This document shows positions 45,779 through 58,399 of a stretch of 64,000 nt of DNA, one piece after another. The notes beneath the pieces were generated by a model that made no database searches, was not told the origin of the DNA, and saw nothing but the letters and a program-made list of their open reading frames with translations. Each line of letters opens with the position of its first letter. Position 1 is the stretch's first letter. Source of the DNA: Seriola aureovittata (lineage: Eukaryota > Chordata > Actinopteri > Carangiformes > Carangidae); assembly GCF_021018895.1 (NCBI RefSeq), contig NC_079368.1, positions 930,001 through 994,000 of the forward strand, read 5' to 3'. Position numbers and translations under genes: made by a program.

Positions 45779-46532
45779 ATTGATGTCTATTTTAACTTAA
45801 AGTGGTCAAGCACTGCTTGCTCTGATGGCATGCCACTGGTGGAATATTATACAGTTCATCTTGAGTCATCCACCAAAGTTTTTCATTACACTCTCATACA
45901 TGTCTGGGAATCTCTGCTGCAGCTTTAATGCTCACAATGACTCATTTCTTATGGAAGAGGAGGAGGATAATTCTGTGCAGTGTGATACTGTCTGTCTGAG
46001 CATTCTCTCCTCCGTTCAAACGCTCTGCTGTTGAAAGGGGAAAGGCCATAGCAGTGATTTATGGAAGCCATCTGAGGATGCAGGTCCACTACCTGTGGCT
46101 GATATCTTCTTCTCTATCTCACCTCTCATTTCCTCATTTGTCATGGTGTGACGCTTCGCAACACTGTCTCCCATAAACCGACTTCAAAAGGGTGCTTGGC
46201 AGATCGGGTTCCTGCCTCTCTTTTCCTGTGATGGACTCAGACAGGAGCCATAATCCCAGTGACACTGAGCCATTGATCTCCACAGGACTGGCTGACTGTA
46301 GACGCAGGATCATGTGTTTTGGTTGTAAAAGTAAAGAGTTACCAGGAGGATAACTCAATACAGGAAGTGTTTGAGTTCAGCAGAGGCTTCCTATATTTAC
46401 ATTTTATACCATGGCCACTGAAAATCATGGATACTGATTGGTTGAAATGTGTATTAACTTAAAGTAATTGCATGTTTTAGCCACGCATCATCCTCCAAGG
46501 CTGAAAAAGGAAGCCAACTCTAAAGAACCAAA
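45779..46532. other. Non-coding DNA
   Basis: No gene was recognised. ORFs of 69-74 codons have no domain. Confidence 0.45.
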
Positions 46533-47015
46533 AGGTGCAGTTCATGTAATGACCACTAGAGAGTCTGGCTCCAACAGTGAGTCAATCCCATTACTCCCAT
46601 AGACTCCCATGGTAAAATGTCCAACTTTACAGCAGAAATAAACATGTTTACAGCCTGGTACAAAAACAGTTTTGGTCTGTAGAGCTAATTCCCTCCCTCA
46701 TAAGTGTTTATATAACTCACCTGTTCACATTTTATTAAGTCTTAAAGTTATGAAGAATTGAAGGCGGGGTCACTTTGAGTGACAGGTGAGTGAGTGCATG
46801 CTTGACACAAACCAGCATGACACAAACCGAAGTCTCACCTGCACACATGTCACACCTCTTTGTCCTTTTCTGGATTAGCTGAGAGTTAGGGGGCGGAGTC
46901 AGACACTGCCAAGATGGTGGCGGTGGAACAGCTCACTCTGAGCTTCAAAACCGCTCTTCAAAAACCTGTGGGTGATGTCACAGAGGCTACGTCAATCTTT
47001 ATTTACAGTCTATGG
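46533..47015 (-). repeat. Dispersed repeat B, copy 2 (minus, longer)
   Basis: Runs from 'gcagttcatgtaatgaccac' to 'caatctttatttacagtcta'. It is the reverse complement of the copy at 29,361-29,555 at both ends, with about 280 bp more in the middle. The terminus 'tttatttacagtctatgg' is the recognisable end of a widespread fish MITE-like repeat. Confidence 0.75.
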
Positions 47016-48439
47016 TTTTAACTGCACACCTTTTACACGGGTGTTTGCACAGATAAATGCACTAGTGATAAACTGTAGTTAAAGACAGTTATGATAGCGA
47101 TAGCGACATAGTGGGTCATGTGACTCCTGTTGCTTTGACTAGTTCCAAGCAAACAACTACTTTAATGACTAGAACAGCCTTGCAAGCTATTTATATGTAT
47201 TATAAATCAATGACTGATGTTTGACATATTAAATATTTGTATATTTCATTATTATTATATATATTTCATTATATAATTATGGAAGATGGATTAGAATGAA
47301 ACATTACCACAGGCTGGTATCACATCTTGTTGTAATCTCTCTGACTTTAAGACACCAATATTAATATTGATCCGTTCATTAAATTAAATTAAGTAGTTAT
47401 GCGCTGATATGAATGTAGCTGACATCTCTGTGGTGTTAAAACAGCCTCAAACTACTCACAAAGAAATGTCAAGTTACTCGTACAACACAAATCAATAATA
47501 TATGATTTGTGTCTGTAAATCTACATCATTTCTGTCACATTAGAATTTATTGATAGACATGTATTTGTGAATCTCAACCTGTTCCTGTGGATCCTTTTGA
47601 GACTGTTCTACAGAGCTGTTTTGTGACCAAGTACTTTCCCCTAGGTGGCAGAAATGTAACATTTATAGATGCAAACCACTGTTAACCTAAACAGGAGAAG
47701 AAGAAGCTTTGCTCACACAACATTGCCACCATATTGGAACAAGAAAGACTGGCCTGTAAACAAACAAGTAAAAGGAGGAGCTGCGGTTAATCTGGATAAA
47801 AAGCAAAGCAGAGGGTCATTTTATATACAAAGGTTTATGATCTACATGGAGTACAAAAAGTCTTGATAGTTTAGGCTATAACTGCTGTGTATATCAACAT
47901 TAGGTTATGTGAACTGAATGAAGTGAATTACTTAAATGGTGGAAATAATTCACTGTCATAAATAATTGTACAAACTCCTTGGTTAATACTTGTGGAAATG
48001 TCTTTATATAATTTAATGTAAATGAAATCTGGAGAAAGTTGGCTGGACTGGCTGGTTGCAAATAGCTTCTTCTGTCTATGCCCACACCCTTTAGCTTTCT
48101 TGTTTGCACCAAAAAAAAAAAAAAAACAAATCTAAATAGTTCATCTTTAAGTTCTAACTATCGACCATGAGAAAAATGGAAGAAAAAATAAGGGCAAATA
48201 CAAATACAGTGTTGAGACACTGCAGTCAGTTGCACACCAGTGTGTTCTGTTGTTTAGCATTAATATAAGCTGCTTTTCATCCTGTATTTTAAACAGGAAA
48301 AGACCTTGACATTTTTAACAAAAACATCTTAACCACTTATCCATTCACGTAATAAGTGAGAGAATGGTCTACTCAGTTATAACTGGCATCAAGACAGTGT
48401 TTCAATTTCTTGTTTCCTGTTTCCTAAATACATACTTAA
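47016..48439. other. AT-rich non-coding DNA
   Basis: No gene was recognised. A 17-A run lies at about 48,110. Positions 47,210-47,290 are very AT-rich with 'attatatatatttcattata'. Confidence 0.5.
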
Positions 48440-49000
48440 TTACAAATACTGACTTCCTGAGAGAGAAACCTGGATCAGGCCTTCAGCCCCGCCCACCACC
48501 TGCTGGCTCCAGGTGGACAGGTGAAAGAGCAGAGAGTATGAAGATGGTTACAGGAAGAAACATCAGAGAGACTCAGACCCAGACTCAGATGAGGAGTCTG
48601 TTGAGACCAGAATCAGAGACTAGCAGACGTATCAGAACGGTTAGCGTAGTTAGCATCTTTTATATGTTAGCTTGTCACTGGCAGTGGCTGACACAGTGTT
48701 AGTGGTTGTGCTAATGCTAATTCTCTCTTTCTGTACTGACAAGGTTCAGGTTTATTTAGCCCCGCCCCCCATCCCCACAAGTCAACAGGATTGGTTCCTT
48801 AGGTTTGTGACATATGTAACCCAGGATGTCTGAATCTGCTTTTATGAGACTATCATTGGTTCACTGCAGTTCAAGGTGGAAACACTCAGTCGTGAGGTTG
48901 ATGATTATTTCATTCATCATATGTCTTTATTATATAAAAACATCATATAGATGTTAACAAGGTTAAAACTGGATTTTCATTGGAGGAGTCTTTAAATACA
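48440..49000 (+). repeat. Dispersed repeat C, copy 2
   Basis: Same landmarks and order as 30,230-30,880. Its 5' end reads 'cctgagagagaaacctggat' then 'ccccgcccaccacctgctgg'. The word 'agccccgcccacc' occurs near both ends of the unit in this family, once here as 'agccccgccccccatc'. The last about 40 bp ('attttcattggaggagtctt') match the other copies. Confidence 0.8.
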
Positions 49001-49689
49001 GATCTTGGCATTGTCTTTCATATATATTAACCCTCAAACTATATTATATATCTTTTATTATATTTTTTATTTATATTCTAAATGAAAATATGAATACAGT
49101 GCCAGTGTCTTGGTCTATGTTCTTTGCTCACCACCTAAAGTAACATGTAGAAAAATGATGTTTGAGGGTTTCTTCAGAACTTTGCAGTTGACACTGCTCT
49201 TCCTTGAGTTCACCCCTGGAGATCCATGTGTAAATGTGCAGGCTATGGTTTAGTCATGCTCTCAGATTCATATCTGTGCCCTCAAACCTTTGCACTCAAA
49301 TCACTTGGTTTGTGAGTGAAAAGCACAGTAAATACAGTCTTACACAATGAAAGCAAACCCTGACATTTTTGCACCATAAATTCTGTTGGTAATGTACTGC
49401 CCTTATAGTGTAGTTCCGCCTTTTTCTTCACCTAAGGTGAGATATAGTTTATAATAAATGTCTGATAATTACATAAGTTGCCCAAAGAAACAAAAACATT
49501 TGAGTGGGTTTTTGGTGACATTAAGATTTGAATTCATTGTTGTAATAAAAACAGAATGAATTGTTCACTTTAAACAACATTTATATTAAAATTGCTTTTA
49601 TCAAATTATGTCTCAAATACATTTTCAGTTTTGACTCATCTAAAGGGGCATTTCACCATATTTTGACATGTTGTTTTCAGCCCAGTCCT
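49001..49689. other. AT-rich non-coding DNA
   Basis: No gene or repeat family was recognised. Confidence 0.5.
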
Positions 49690-49699
49690 TATAGAAAAC

Positions 49700-50200
49700 C
49701 ACATGAATTTCACATGTTCAAATATCACATGTGGACACATGTACATGTGATTTTATCACATGTGAAATTTAACATGTGAAAACATTTTAAAATCACATGT
49801 GAATTATGGTGAAATGTGTGAAGCCCATGTAAATCCAATGTGGAAACTATGGGATTACATGTGAAACCCATGCTTAACATGAAACAAAGATTTACATGTG
49901 AAATCACAACATAACTTTCCACTTCACATGTGACGTTATCTGGATTTCACATATAAAGCTAAAAACATGTTTTTTTTACCAAGTGAATTTTAAGTTTCAC
50001 ATGTGGTTACTACACGTGAAATTTAGGTTCACATGTGAAATGTTTCACTTCACATGTGTAACTATCATTTGCCGATGAAGTTTGTATTCACGTGTAAATA
50101 CATTACATATATACCTGTGAAATGTAGGTTTACATGTGAAGTCACATCTCACAGGTGAATGGAAACATTTCACATGTGAAATACTGAATTTCACATGTTT
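49700..50200. repeat. Cluster of CACATGTG palindromes
   Basis: The exact 8-bp palindrome CACATGTG occurs eight times (49,726; 49,757; 49,794; 49,925; 49,998; 50,030; 50,051; 50,171). At least seven more sites match seven of eight bases (ACATGTGA or CACATGTT). Most lie in the longer context TTCACATGTGAAA. Spacing is irregular, so it is not a plain tandem repeat. Each CACATGTG is an E-box with an extended palindrome. I do not know the family. Confidence 0.9.
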
Positions 50201-50225
50201 TTTTGTACATCCGCTTTGGGCAATT

Positions 50226-52640
50226 TCACACTTAACAATTTATGTCCAATACCATGTTCACTTTTCAGTGCCATTGCAGGAAGTGGTGTGCTCTTTATAT
50301 AGTGAGGCAGACAGAAAGGGGTGGTGGATGGGAATGAGTGACCAATGTTCCTGTCCCATCAATGACCTGCAATCAGCATTCACCTCTTTATTAACCTGAC
50401 CCTCACCTGTTAGTAACCATAACCAGGTGTTTTAGTTGCCTAACTCTAACCATAGTTTAAACACAGATCATTCACAGTGAGCACAGTCTTTTGTTAACCT
50501 GCCACATCTCTATCCCCCAGTTTCCATGTGCAGATAAAACATTTAAAAACTCTGGCACTGAACATAATGTGGGGTGGTCTGGTAGAGAACAGGTTGTTTT
50601 ACAAGGTTATTTACATATTCATTTCCAGCATGCTTTTCCTCTGTCCATACTGTAGGTGGTCTGGAACATTCCCCTGAGCTGTGGTTTAATGTCTCTCAAT
50701 CAGAGACATCTTTAAAGCCAATGACACACACCTCTGTTTCATGCTCCTCTGCGGCCAACAAAACAACACTGATCTCTCCTTTCACATCCATCTGTGGAGC
50801 CCTCATCGCCCAGTAGATCCAGTAATGGACCAGGATCGCCTCCTATTCTCCCACAATCCCCTCTGTCTCACCCTGTTTTCTGTTTCCTCTCCATGCTCTC
50901 AGCAGTCAACATCCTCCATCAGGCTCAGACTATTATGACTTTCATCTTTGCCTGGTCATTTACTGGAGTGGCTTGTGCCATTTACACGTAGCTAGCTAGT
51001 GTTTTAGGTTTACTTCCAATGGACGAGCTGGACTCTTTATTTATGAGTGCTGTTGTGTATCTGCTGTTATATGGTGGGACGTTGGGAGTGTGTGCACTCT
51101 GCTGTTGGTTTAGCTGTACACTTATCAGTGCCACCTGCTCTTGGAGTAGCCTCTTAATTATCAGATCAAAGGCAGTGAAAAGGTGCTAAGTAGTTAGGAG
51201 CTGCAGCAGCACGCCGCTGGCCTTTGATCCGCTCTGGCCCAGCCTCCCGACAGCAGCCTGACTTAAATTAAATATGGACAGACATCTCTCTTTGAGTTCA
51301 GCCCTTTTCCCTCATAAGCTATTGCATTTTTTGTCTGTTGCTTTCTGTTTGATGTGAGTGACTGCTTAGCCTGACAATGGACAGCAGTGTGCTTAAGGAG
51401 GAGTGGCTGGCTAATCGAGGGCCAGAGCCTCCTGCTGCGTTACCAGGAAAGGTCTCGACTCTCTCTGGACCAATCAAGCTGGCTGTTCAGTGTCGCCTAT
51501 AATAAGACTGTGCTGAATGTATTTGGCCCAGTCTGTTTGATGTATTATTTGTGCGCTGATTTATCTGATGTTATAGTAAACACCAGACCTCGTGCTTCCT
51601 GGGCTGCAGACGCCGAACACCGTCTCCCGTACGCGAGCGCTGCATCTGGTCTGGTCTTGCCCCAGAGTGTCACGCCACCTCTGTCTTGCATTAGACCAGA
51701 GACTGTTTATGAGTTTGGTGGGCAGACTTAGTTGAAACAGTCGAGGTCTTGTGTCACCAGATGTTTTATAGGGCAGGCGGCAAGGCGGAGGCAGGCAGTA
51801 AGCAAGGAGGCAGAGGGGGGCCAGCGCAGGCTGGGCCGGCAGTCAGGTGCTCTGGGTGCCTTTTTATGGGGCAGTCCACTAATGAAAGTGCGGTTCCGGG
51901 ACCACTGTGGAACATCAGAAGCCACTCCACCCTAACAGACCCCCACCTCCATCTACACAGGAATGTCATAAAGCTTTAAAAGAGCCAACCCCCCCCACTC
52001 CTTCCTTTTCATTATTCACTTCCGCCTCCCCTTTCACTCCACTGTCCCATCCGCTGATTGATTGGTTTTCATTTGTTGTCATGCTTCCAGGTGGCTGCTG
52101 AGCTGTCGTCCTCACTTTGCCGGGGCGCCGTAGGATGGGAGCGATAAGTTATTATTAGGCAGATGAAGTGTGAGATGTTCCCTGGAGGAAACTGCAGTCA
52201 GAGGCAGTTGATAAGTGAATGTGATAGCTGTGATAGAGCCCGACATGTGGAAGTCTGGAGAAGCACCAGCCACATATGGAATGGATAAAGGGAGTGCTGC
52301 TGCGGTCAACTGTGATGCTGACACTTCAGAGTATTTAGCTGCTACAGAGAGAATGTAGATGGTCTATCGCTACCCATCAGCCCATTTGTCCATGGCTGAA
52401 TCCAAACGTTCAGCTGGATCCTCACAGACTTGGTCATGCAGACTCTGAAGTCACCATTGTATTGTCAAGTGTTTGTGAGCTCTGGCCCACAACGGGATAA
52501 AATGTTCTAGGAGTGGAATTTAAGACCTCAGTCATTTTTTTGGATAAAACCAAATCTCAAAACTAACTACAGAGATAAATTGATACATAAGAATTAAAGG
52601 TCAATCCAGTGTGAAGGTCTCTGTCCATGTGTAGTGTGAT
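50226..52640. other. Repeat-poor non-coding DNA
   Basis: No gene was recognised. The 114-codon ORF at 51,387-51,731 has ordinary composition but no recognisable domain or splice context. Positions 51,180-51,330 and 52,080-52,330 are complex and could be conserved non-coding DNA. Confidence 0.4.
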
Positions 52641-52644
52641 TATA

Positions 52645-52742
52645 GATCAGGTCTAGGTTCTATATTAATACTGTGAAAGCATCAAAGCCTCAGTCCACAG
52701 AGAAATGCACACAGCCTGTAATCAGAAACTGAGCCTTAAAAC
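52645..52742. repeat. Dispersed repeat D, copy 2 (truncated by a hAT-like insertion)
   Basis: Matches 32,800-32,925 up to 'gagccttaaaac', then breaks off exactly where 'tagggctgtgtattggc' begins. In copy 1 the repeat continues with 'cagccgtcaggac'. Confidence 0.65.
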
Positions 52743-53035
52743 TAGGGCTGTGTATTGGCAAGAATCTGGCGATACATACATATCCCGAAGGGGGGCGACG
52801 ATAGGGTATATTGCGATATATTGGAATACTATAAGCAAGGCAATACATTGCAATTTTTTTTCCAAAATAGTGTATTTTTTAGAAAAACTCTCATAGTATA
52901 AAGAACACACAATGTCAAATGCATAAACAAAGTGCTGCGTCTGAAAAAGGTTGTAACGCGTCTGATCCTGACAGGTAGTTGCACCACTGTTGGCAATTTG
53001 AGTGCCGAGATTCAGACTGTGTGCAAAGCACTGAA
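52743..53035. mobile_element. hAT-like non-autonomous element, partial
   Basis: Starts TAGGGCTGTGTATTGGCAAG, a terminus type common to fish hAT elements. It continues with 'tatattgcgatatattggaa' and 'acaaagtgctgcgtctgaaa', an internal order I recall from fish. The right terminus was not found. No transposase sequence is present. Confidence 0.6.
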
Positions 53036-53899
53036 ATGGTCGGAGAAAGTCATTGTTTTTCAAGTCCCAGAAGCCTAGTCAAGGTTTATGAAATTCTAAG
53101 CTAAGTCCCAGGTCAAGACAGGTAAGTTTCACGTCACAGTCTGAGTCCTGTACTTTATGTTTCACACCAAACATGTCTACATGTGTCTTTCTGTTAGTGT
53201 AACCTGCCGTTTGCACCTTTTCCTCCAGCATGTGTGTGATGTGATGTGGAGGAAGAGCTGAGTCACTGCACTCTGTTTTGTAAGATTGGTCTTTGCCACT
53301 TCAGTGAATACTTGTTTAATGTACTGATATCAGCTGGTAAGGCATTGGCTGCTTCCTGACCCTCCCACAACAGAGGAATGGTCAAAATGGGTTTCCTATC
53401 TACGACGGTCACGGCCACATTTTTGGGAGTTGAATTAATTCAACCTTGGATGTTTGTCTGTTGGTTGGACGCCTATTTGTGTATGTAGGTATGTGTATAT
53501 ATCAATTTCTTGTCTTTTTTCTGTCTTGAAATTTAGATAACCTACTGGATTGTCTCTCACGGAGTAATTACATCCCTTTTGGTATTGTAAACTAGCTATG
53601 GGAAATTCTATTGAATACATTTTGTTTAAAAAAAAAAGGAAGCAGGATGTTGAGCAACGAAGGAAGGGTTCTTGGTCATGCTGAACATTTGCTGCTGACT
53701 TCTACTGCTCTGTAACAGCAGGGCGAAATCTCTGTAACTGTAACACCACCACCACACCTCACTCCCACACGTTTCAGCCCCGTGCATCACACAGCTTAAC
53801 TCCCATGAAAATCAACAGAAAGAGAAATACATCCTCTGCCAGGTGCATACACTTATCCAGTGTTGCCTGGCTGGTCTTCAGGAAAAGAGGGCATGTGGC

Positions 53900-53902
<3 letters not shown>
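53036..53902. other. Non-coding DNA
   Basis: No gene was recognised. Confidence 0.45.

Positions 53903-53931
<29 letters not shown>
53903..53931. repeat. (GA)14 microsatellite
   Basis: A pure GA run of about 28 bp. Confidence 0.97.
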
Positions 53932-53934
<3 letters not shown>

Positions 53935-54107
53935 TATGTACATGCATATTTGTCTTTGCTCCCCTTCCTCATGGGAACGTCATTACTGTGATCTCCTCCC
54001 GACAGGCCTTCACAGGATCTGACTGGATTACACCCTAAGCCCTGCTCGCACGTTTTAGCCAAAGTGCAATATGCATGAGTGAAAGAAGATGGAGAAAACA
54101 ACAAGGA

Positions 54108-54130
54108 GGGGGGGGGGGGGGGGGGGGGGG
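54108..54130 (+). repeat. Run of 23 G
   Basis: An uninterrupted mononucleotide run followed by GGAGGAGGAGG-like sequence. Quadruplex formation is plausible. The exact length is uncertain because such runs are error-prone in sequencing. Confidence 0.9.
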
Positions 54131-54639
54131 AGGAGGAGGCTGCTGGGCTACAGAGGGACTGTGCTCTGTGTAGTGGGGTGGAATAATGTCCCTGTTTACT
54201 TTCTGGGCTGTTGTCGTGTTAAACAGCAGTGAGCCAGGCGGCGCTGGGCTCTGGGACAGGAGAGGACTTGATGTCAGGCTAGTGCAGGGGTGGGGTGGGG
54301 GGGGTCACAGCTGATGTGCAGGATGACTGTATCAGTTGTGTGTGTGTGTGTGTTGCAGGGATGGGGGGGGGGGGTCTTCATATATACACAGGAGAGGGGA
54401 AGTGAAAAGGGCAACAATGAGTTGCAGAAGAGGCAGAAAGACGTGTGAATGTCTGCAGACCTATGCAGAGAAGGGGGTTAAGGGTAACCGTAGGTTGAAG
54501 ATGCTCACAGAGGAGCTGACATGCACACCTCCAAAATCTCAACTAGGCTTTGTGTATTACCTTCACATTGGTTGATTCAACTCCTTGCAGGTCACTGGAG
54601 ATGAAAACAAGTGTAAAAATACTAAATAAAAGTACAAAC
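54131..54639. other. G-rich non-coding DNA
   Basis: No gene was recognised. Further G runs occur near 54,296 and 54,365, and a short (TG)n at about 54,337-54,352. Confidence 0.45.
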
Positions 54640-54745
54640 TAACTTCCATGTGAACCCCGTCCTGGCCAGGACCCCCTGAGGAACAAATCTTGTTACTCAT
54701 TTTTGGGCTAAATAAAGGATTAATAAAAATAAAATAAAACACATC
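54640..54745 (+). mobile_element. LINE/SINE 3'-tail remnant
   Basis: 'cccgtcctggccaggacccc' followed by 'caaatcttgttactca' and 'gggctaaataaaggattaat' resembles the 3' end of a fish non-LTR element ('...ccaggtctct...taaataaaggttaaataa'). No coding sequence is attached. Confidence 0.5.
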
Positions 54746-55166
54746 TGAGCAACCCCTGTGCACGCTTTCCTATAAGCATCTGTGGGAAATTTGAGAATGA
54801 GGGTTTCCAGCATGAGGATGACGAGGAAATGTAAAACAAGGACACAGATTTTTACAAGGTCAGTTTATCGTTACAAACACAGATCTGCAGTCAAAACACA
54901 TGACAACACTTCTTCCATTAAACAGAAAATGCTTCATTGTTTGCCTGAATGAAATCTGGTTTCTTGGTTCTCCAATACTTCCAAGGTGCATAGTGAGAGG
55001 AAATAAATTAATGGTTTCTCTACAAAGGAGGCGTTTCAGGTCGTAGCCCCCATACACCTCTGACAGAACAGATCCTGTCTATGCAGGATCACATGTGTTT
55101 CACCTTCATCTTACCTGCCTGATCAGAAGCATTCTGTGCAGCCACAGACAGAGGACTTGATGATTA
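54746..55166. other. Non-coding DNA
   Basis: No gene was recognised. Confidence 0.5.
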
Positions 55167-55612
55167 GGCTACATCCACACTACTACATTTTAGTTTCACT
55201 GCATTTCCTCCTCCTGTCACACAACTCCAGAGTGTTGGAGCACATAAATTTTATGTTTATTTTAAAATTTAGACTTTCAGAAACTCCCCATTGGCCCCTG
55301 TGGACTCTGGGGTTGCGTTTCATTTTGAAAACTCTGGGTTTGTATTGTAGTCTGGACAGGACAGGAACTGAGACTTTTGGAAACGATGACGTCACGCCCA
55401 CAGTCTCTCCTGATTGGCTCTCATCAGCCTGGACTACCAGTGGTGAATACAACATTTTGTGAATTACAGTGTTACTGTTACTGTTACTTTTCTATAACTA
55501 ATCAACTGCAGAGAAGACAATCTGCTTCCTGTTTACACCAGCTCATGCATGAATGGTCATGTGATGTGTTTTTAGGTGTGTTAGTCTGGGCAGAGATAGT
55601 GTGGACGTAGAC
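55167..55612. mobile_element. MITE-like DNA transposon, 446 bp
   Basis: The left end 'ggctacatccacactact' and the reverse complement of the right end 'gtctacgtccacactatct' form an inverted repeat of about 18 bp with few mismatches. Internal words ('gacttttggaaacgatgacg') match a fish non-autonomous family recalled from memory. No target duplication was confirmed. The ORFs inside are not coding. Confidence 0.75.
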
Positions 55613-56769
<1,157 letters not shown>

Positions 56770-57505
56770 AGTGATGAGGTACATTTACTTGAGTTCTGTA
56801 CTTTAGTATATTTTTCCAGTATCTGTTTTTTACTTGAGTTTTATTTTTTTTTTGGAAACTTTTACTCCTCTACACTTAAAGACAAATATTGTACTTTTGA
56901 CACCACTACAGTTTTATGAAGTACTTTGAAGTAGCTTTTATGAATTTTATTTTATTTTGAAAATGTGATACGAATGTGCGCTGTGTTGATCACAAGAAAA
57001 AAACCAATCACAGCCAACCCCTCCACTGTCTGTCAGTGTCCTAACGATGGCGACGTTAGATGAAGATGAGGCAGAAGATTCTTCACCAGACATGGTCTGA
57101 TCTGAAGTCTTTGTTTGAAGCTTTAGAAATAAATAAAGATTCATTTAATTTGAAATGTTTGCTGTGTTTAACACGACCACACTTCATCACTGACTAAAAC
57201 AGATATATACTATATGGAAATGAGTACGGCTTCTTTTGTTGAAATGTCTATGTCTTCACTCTTTGTCTCATGTCCTACAAGCTTTTCATTCTACAGTTTC
57301 TACAGTCAGTCAGTCAGTCAGTCAGTCAGTCAGTCAGTCAGTCAGTCAGTAGCGTGTTTCAGAGTCATTAGGTTCTGTAAATGTGGAACAATACAACAAT
57401 AAGTTGACATAAAAAATGTAGTTTTGAATACTTCAGTATTTTTAAAATCAAGTAATCCAGTACTTTAACTCAAGTAAAACTTTCACTTGTATTGTTGTAT
57501 TGTAT
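56770..57505. mobile_element. MITE-like element with ACTTGAGT ends
   Basis: The left end 'gaggtacatttacttgagtt' followed by 'ctgtactttag' is mirrored on the right by 'agtactttaactcaagtaaa'. This is the wording of a very common fish non-autonomous repeat. The inside is not coding and contains a (CAGT)n tract. Boundaries are approximate. Confidence 0.65.
57303..57350. repeat. (CAGT)12 microsatellite
   Basis: Twelve perfect tetranucleotide units; on the plus strand they encode a Gln-Ser-Val-Ser repeat in a short ORF that I regard as chance. Confidence 0.97.
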
Positions 57506-57909
57506 TTCATTTGTCATATTTGCCCAGGAGGATCTGTACTCTGTCTGCAGTGATGGAGCTGTGCTTTGTCCTGTATTTATCACTGTCACTGTAGAGACCA
57601 TTAGACACCATGTGAGTTTCTCGAAACGTAAGACCCTCCAGAAACATCAGTGACATCAGAGTCTTTGTAATCCAAAGTAAGTCAAGTTCTTCATTTCAAT
57701 AACTACAAATACTTGTATGTCATGGCCGTGAACAAGACTCTTTGCAGTTCAGAAAATGAACGGATAATATTTGATTCAGACATCTGTGTTAACTCAGCTC
57801 TCACTAGTTGCTAGAGTCTAATCCTCACACAGTGTACGACTCCTCTAGATGTACGTTGTAAATATCATCCAGATCAGGGCTCAGATCAGTTTGTTCGGAC
57901 CGAAATCTT
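57506..57909. other. Non-coding DNA
   Basis: No gene was recognised. Confidence 0.5.
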
Positions 57910-58385
57910 TACATTTACTCATTTGGCAGATGTTTTTATCCAAAGTGATAAAGTGAGGGACATCACTAAAGCTTCAGTGCAGTAGGAGACCTTAAAGTAC
58001 TAAATATAGTCAATAAGGAGAACTGCAGGAGGATCAGGTGAAGAGGTGCAGGTAAAGTTCACAGTCAGAGTTAGTCAGACATGTGAGGGTGTTAGAGGTG
58101 TTAGCAGAGGAGGTCTCTCTGAAGAGAGGAGTCTTCAACACGTTCTTGAAGATAGAGAGGGACGCCCTGCTCTGATAGAACCAGAGACTGTCCTGTGTTC
58201 AGGGATGGTGATGACAGACCACGTTCATTAGAGGAGCACAGTGGCTGAGAAGGAGCATCAGGCTGAATGATTGAGTTCAAGTAGATGGAGCAGACCCAGA
58301 AGTCTCTCATTGGTGACTTGAGTTTGATTTGGGTGGCCATGAGTAGCCAGTGGAGGTCGATGAGCAGGGGAGCGACATTCGCCAC
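57910..58385. repeat. Dispersed repeat J
   Basis: Starts 'tttggcagatgtttttatcc' plus 'aaagtgat' and ends with 'agtagatggagcagaccca', 'gagtagccagtggaggtcg' and 'gatgagcaggggagcgac'. This order matches a common fish repeat beginning with a 'ggcagatgcttttatccaaa'-type word. No coding frame is visible. Confidence 0.65.
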
Positions 58386-58399
58386 CGGGACTGAGTCAA

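Noticed and set aside
49700..50200. CACATGTG cluster as a CRISPR or integron-type array
   Set aside because: The repeats are short palindromes at irregular spacing, in eukaryotic DNA. There is no spacer-repeat alternation.
51387..51731. A 114-codon ORF with ordinary composition
   Set aside because: No recognisable domain, and no splice-site pair or promoter context.
57214..57402. Gln-Ser-Val repeat peptide
   Set aside because: It is the translation of a (CAGT)12 microsatellite.
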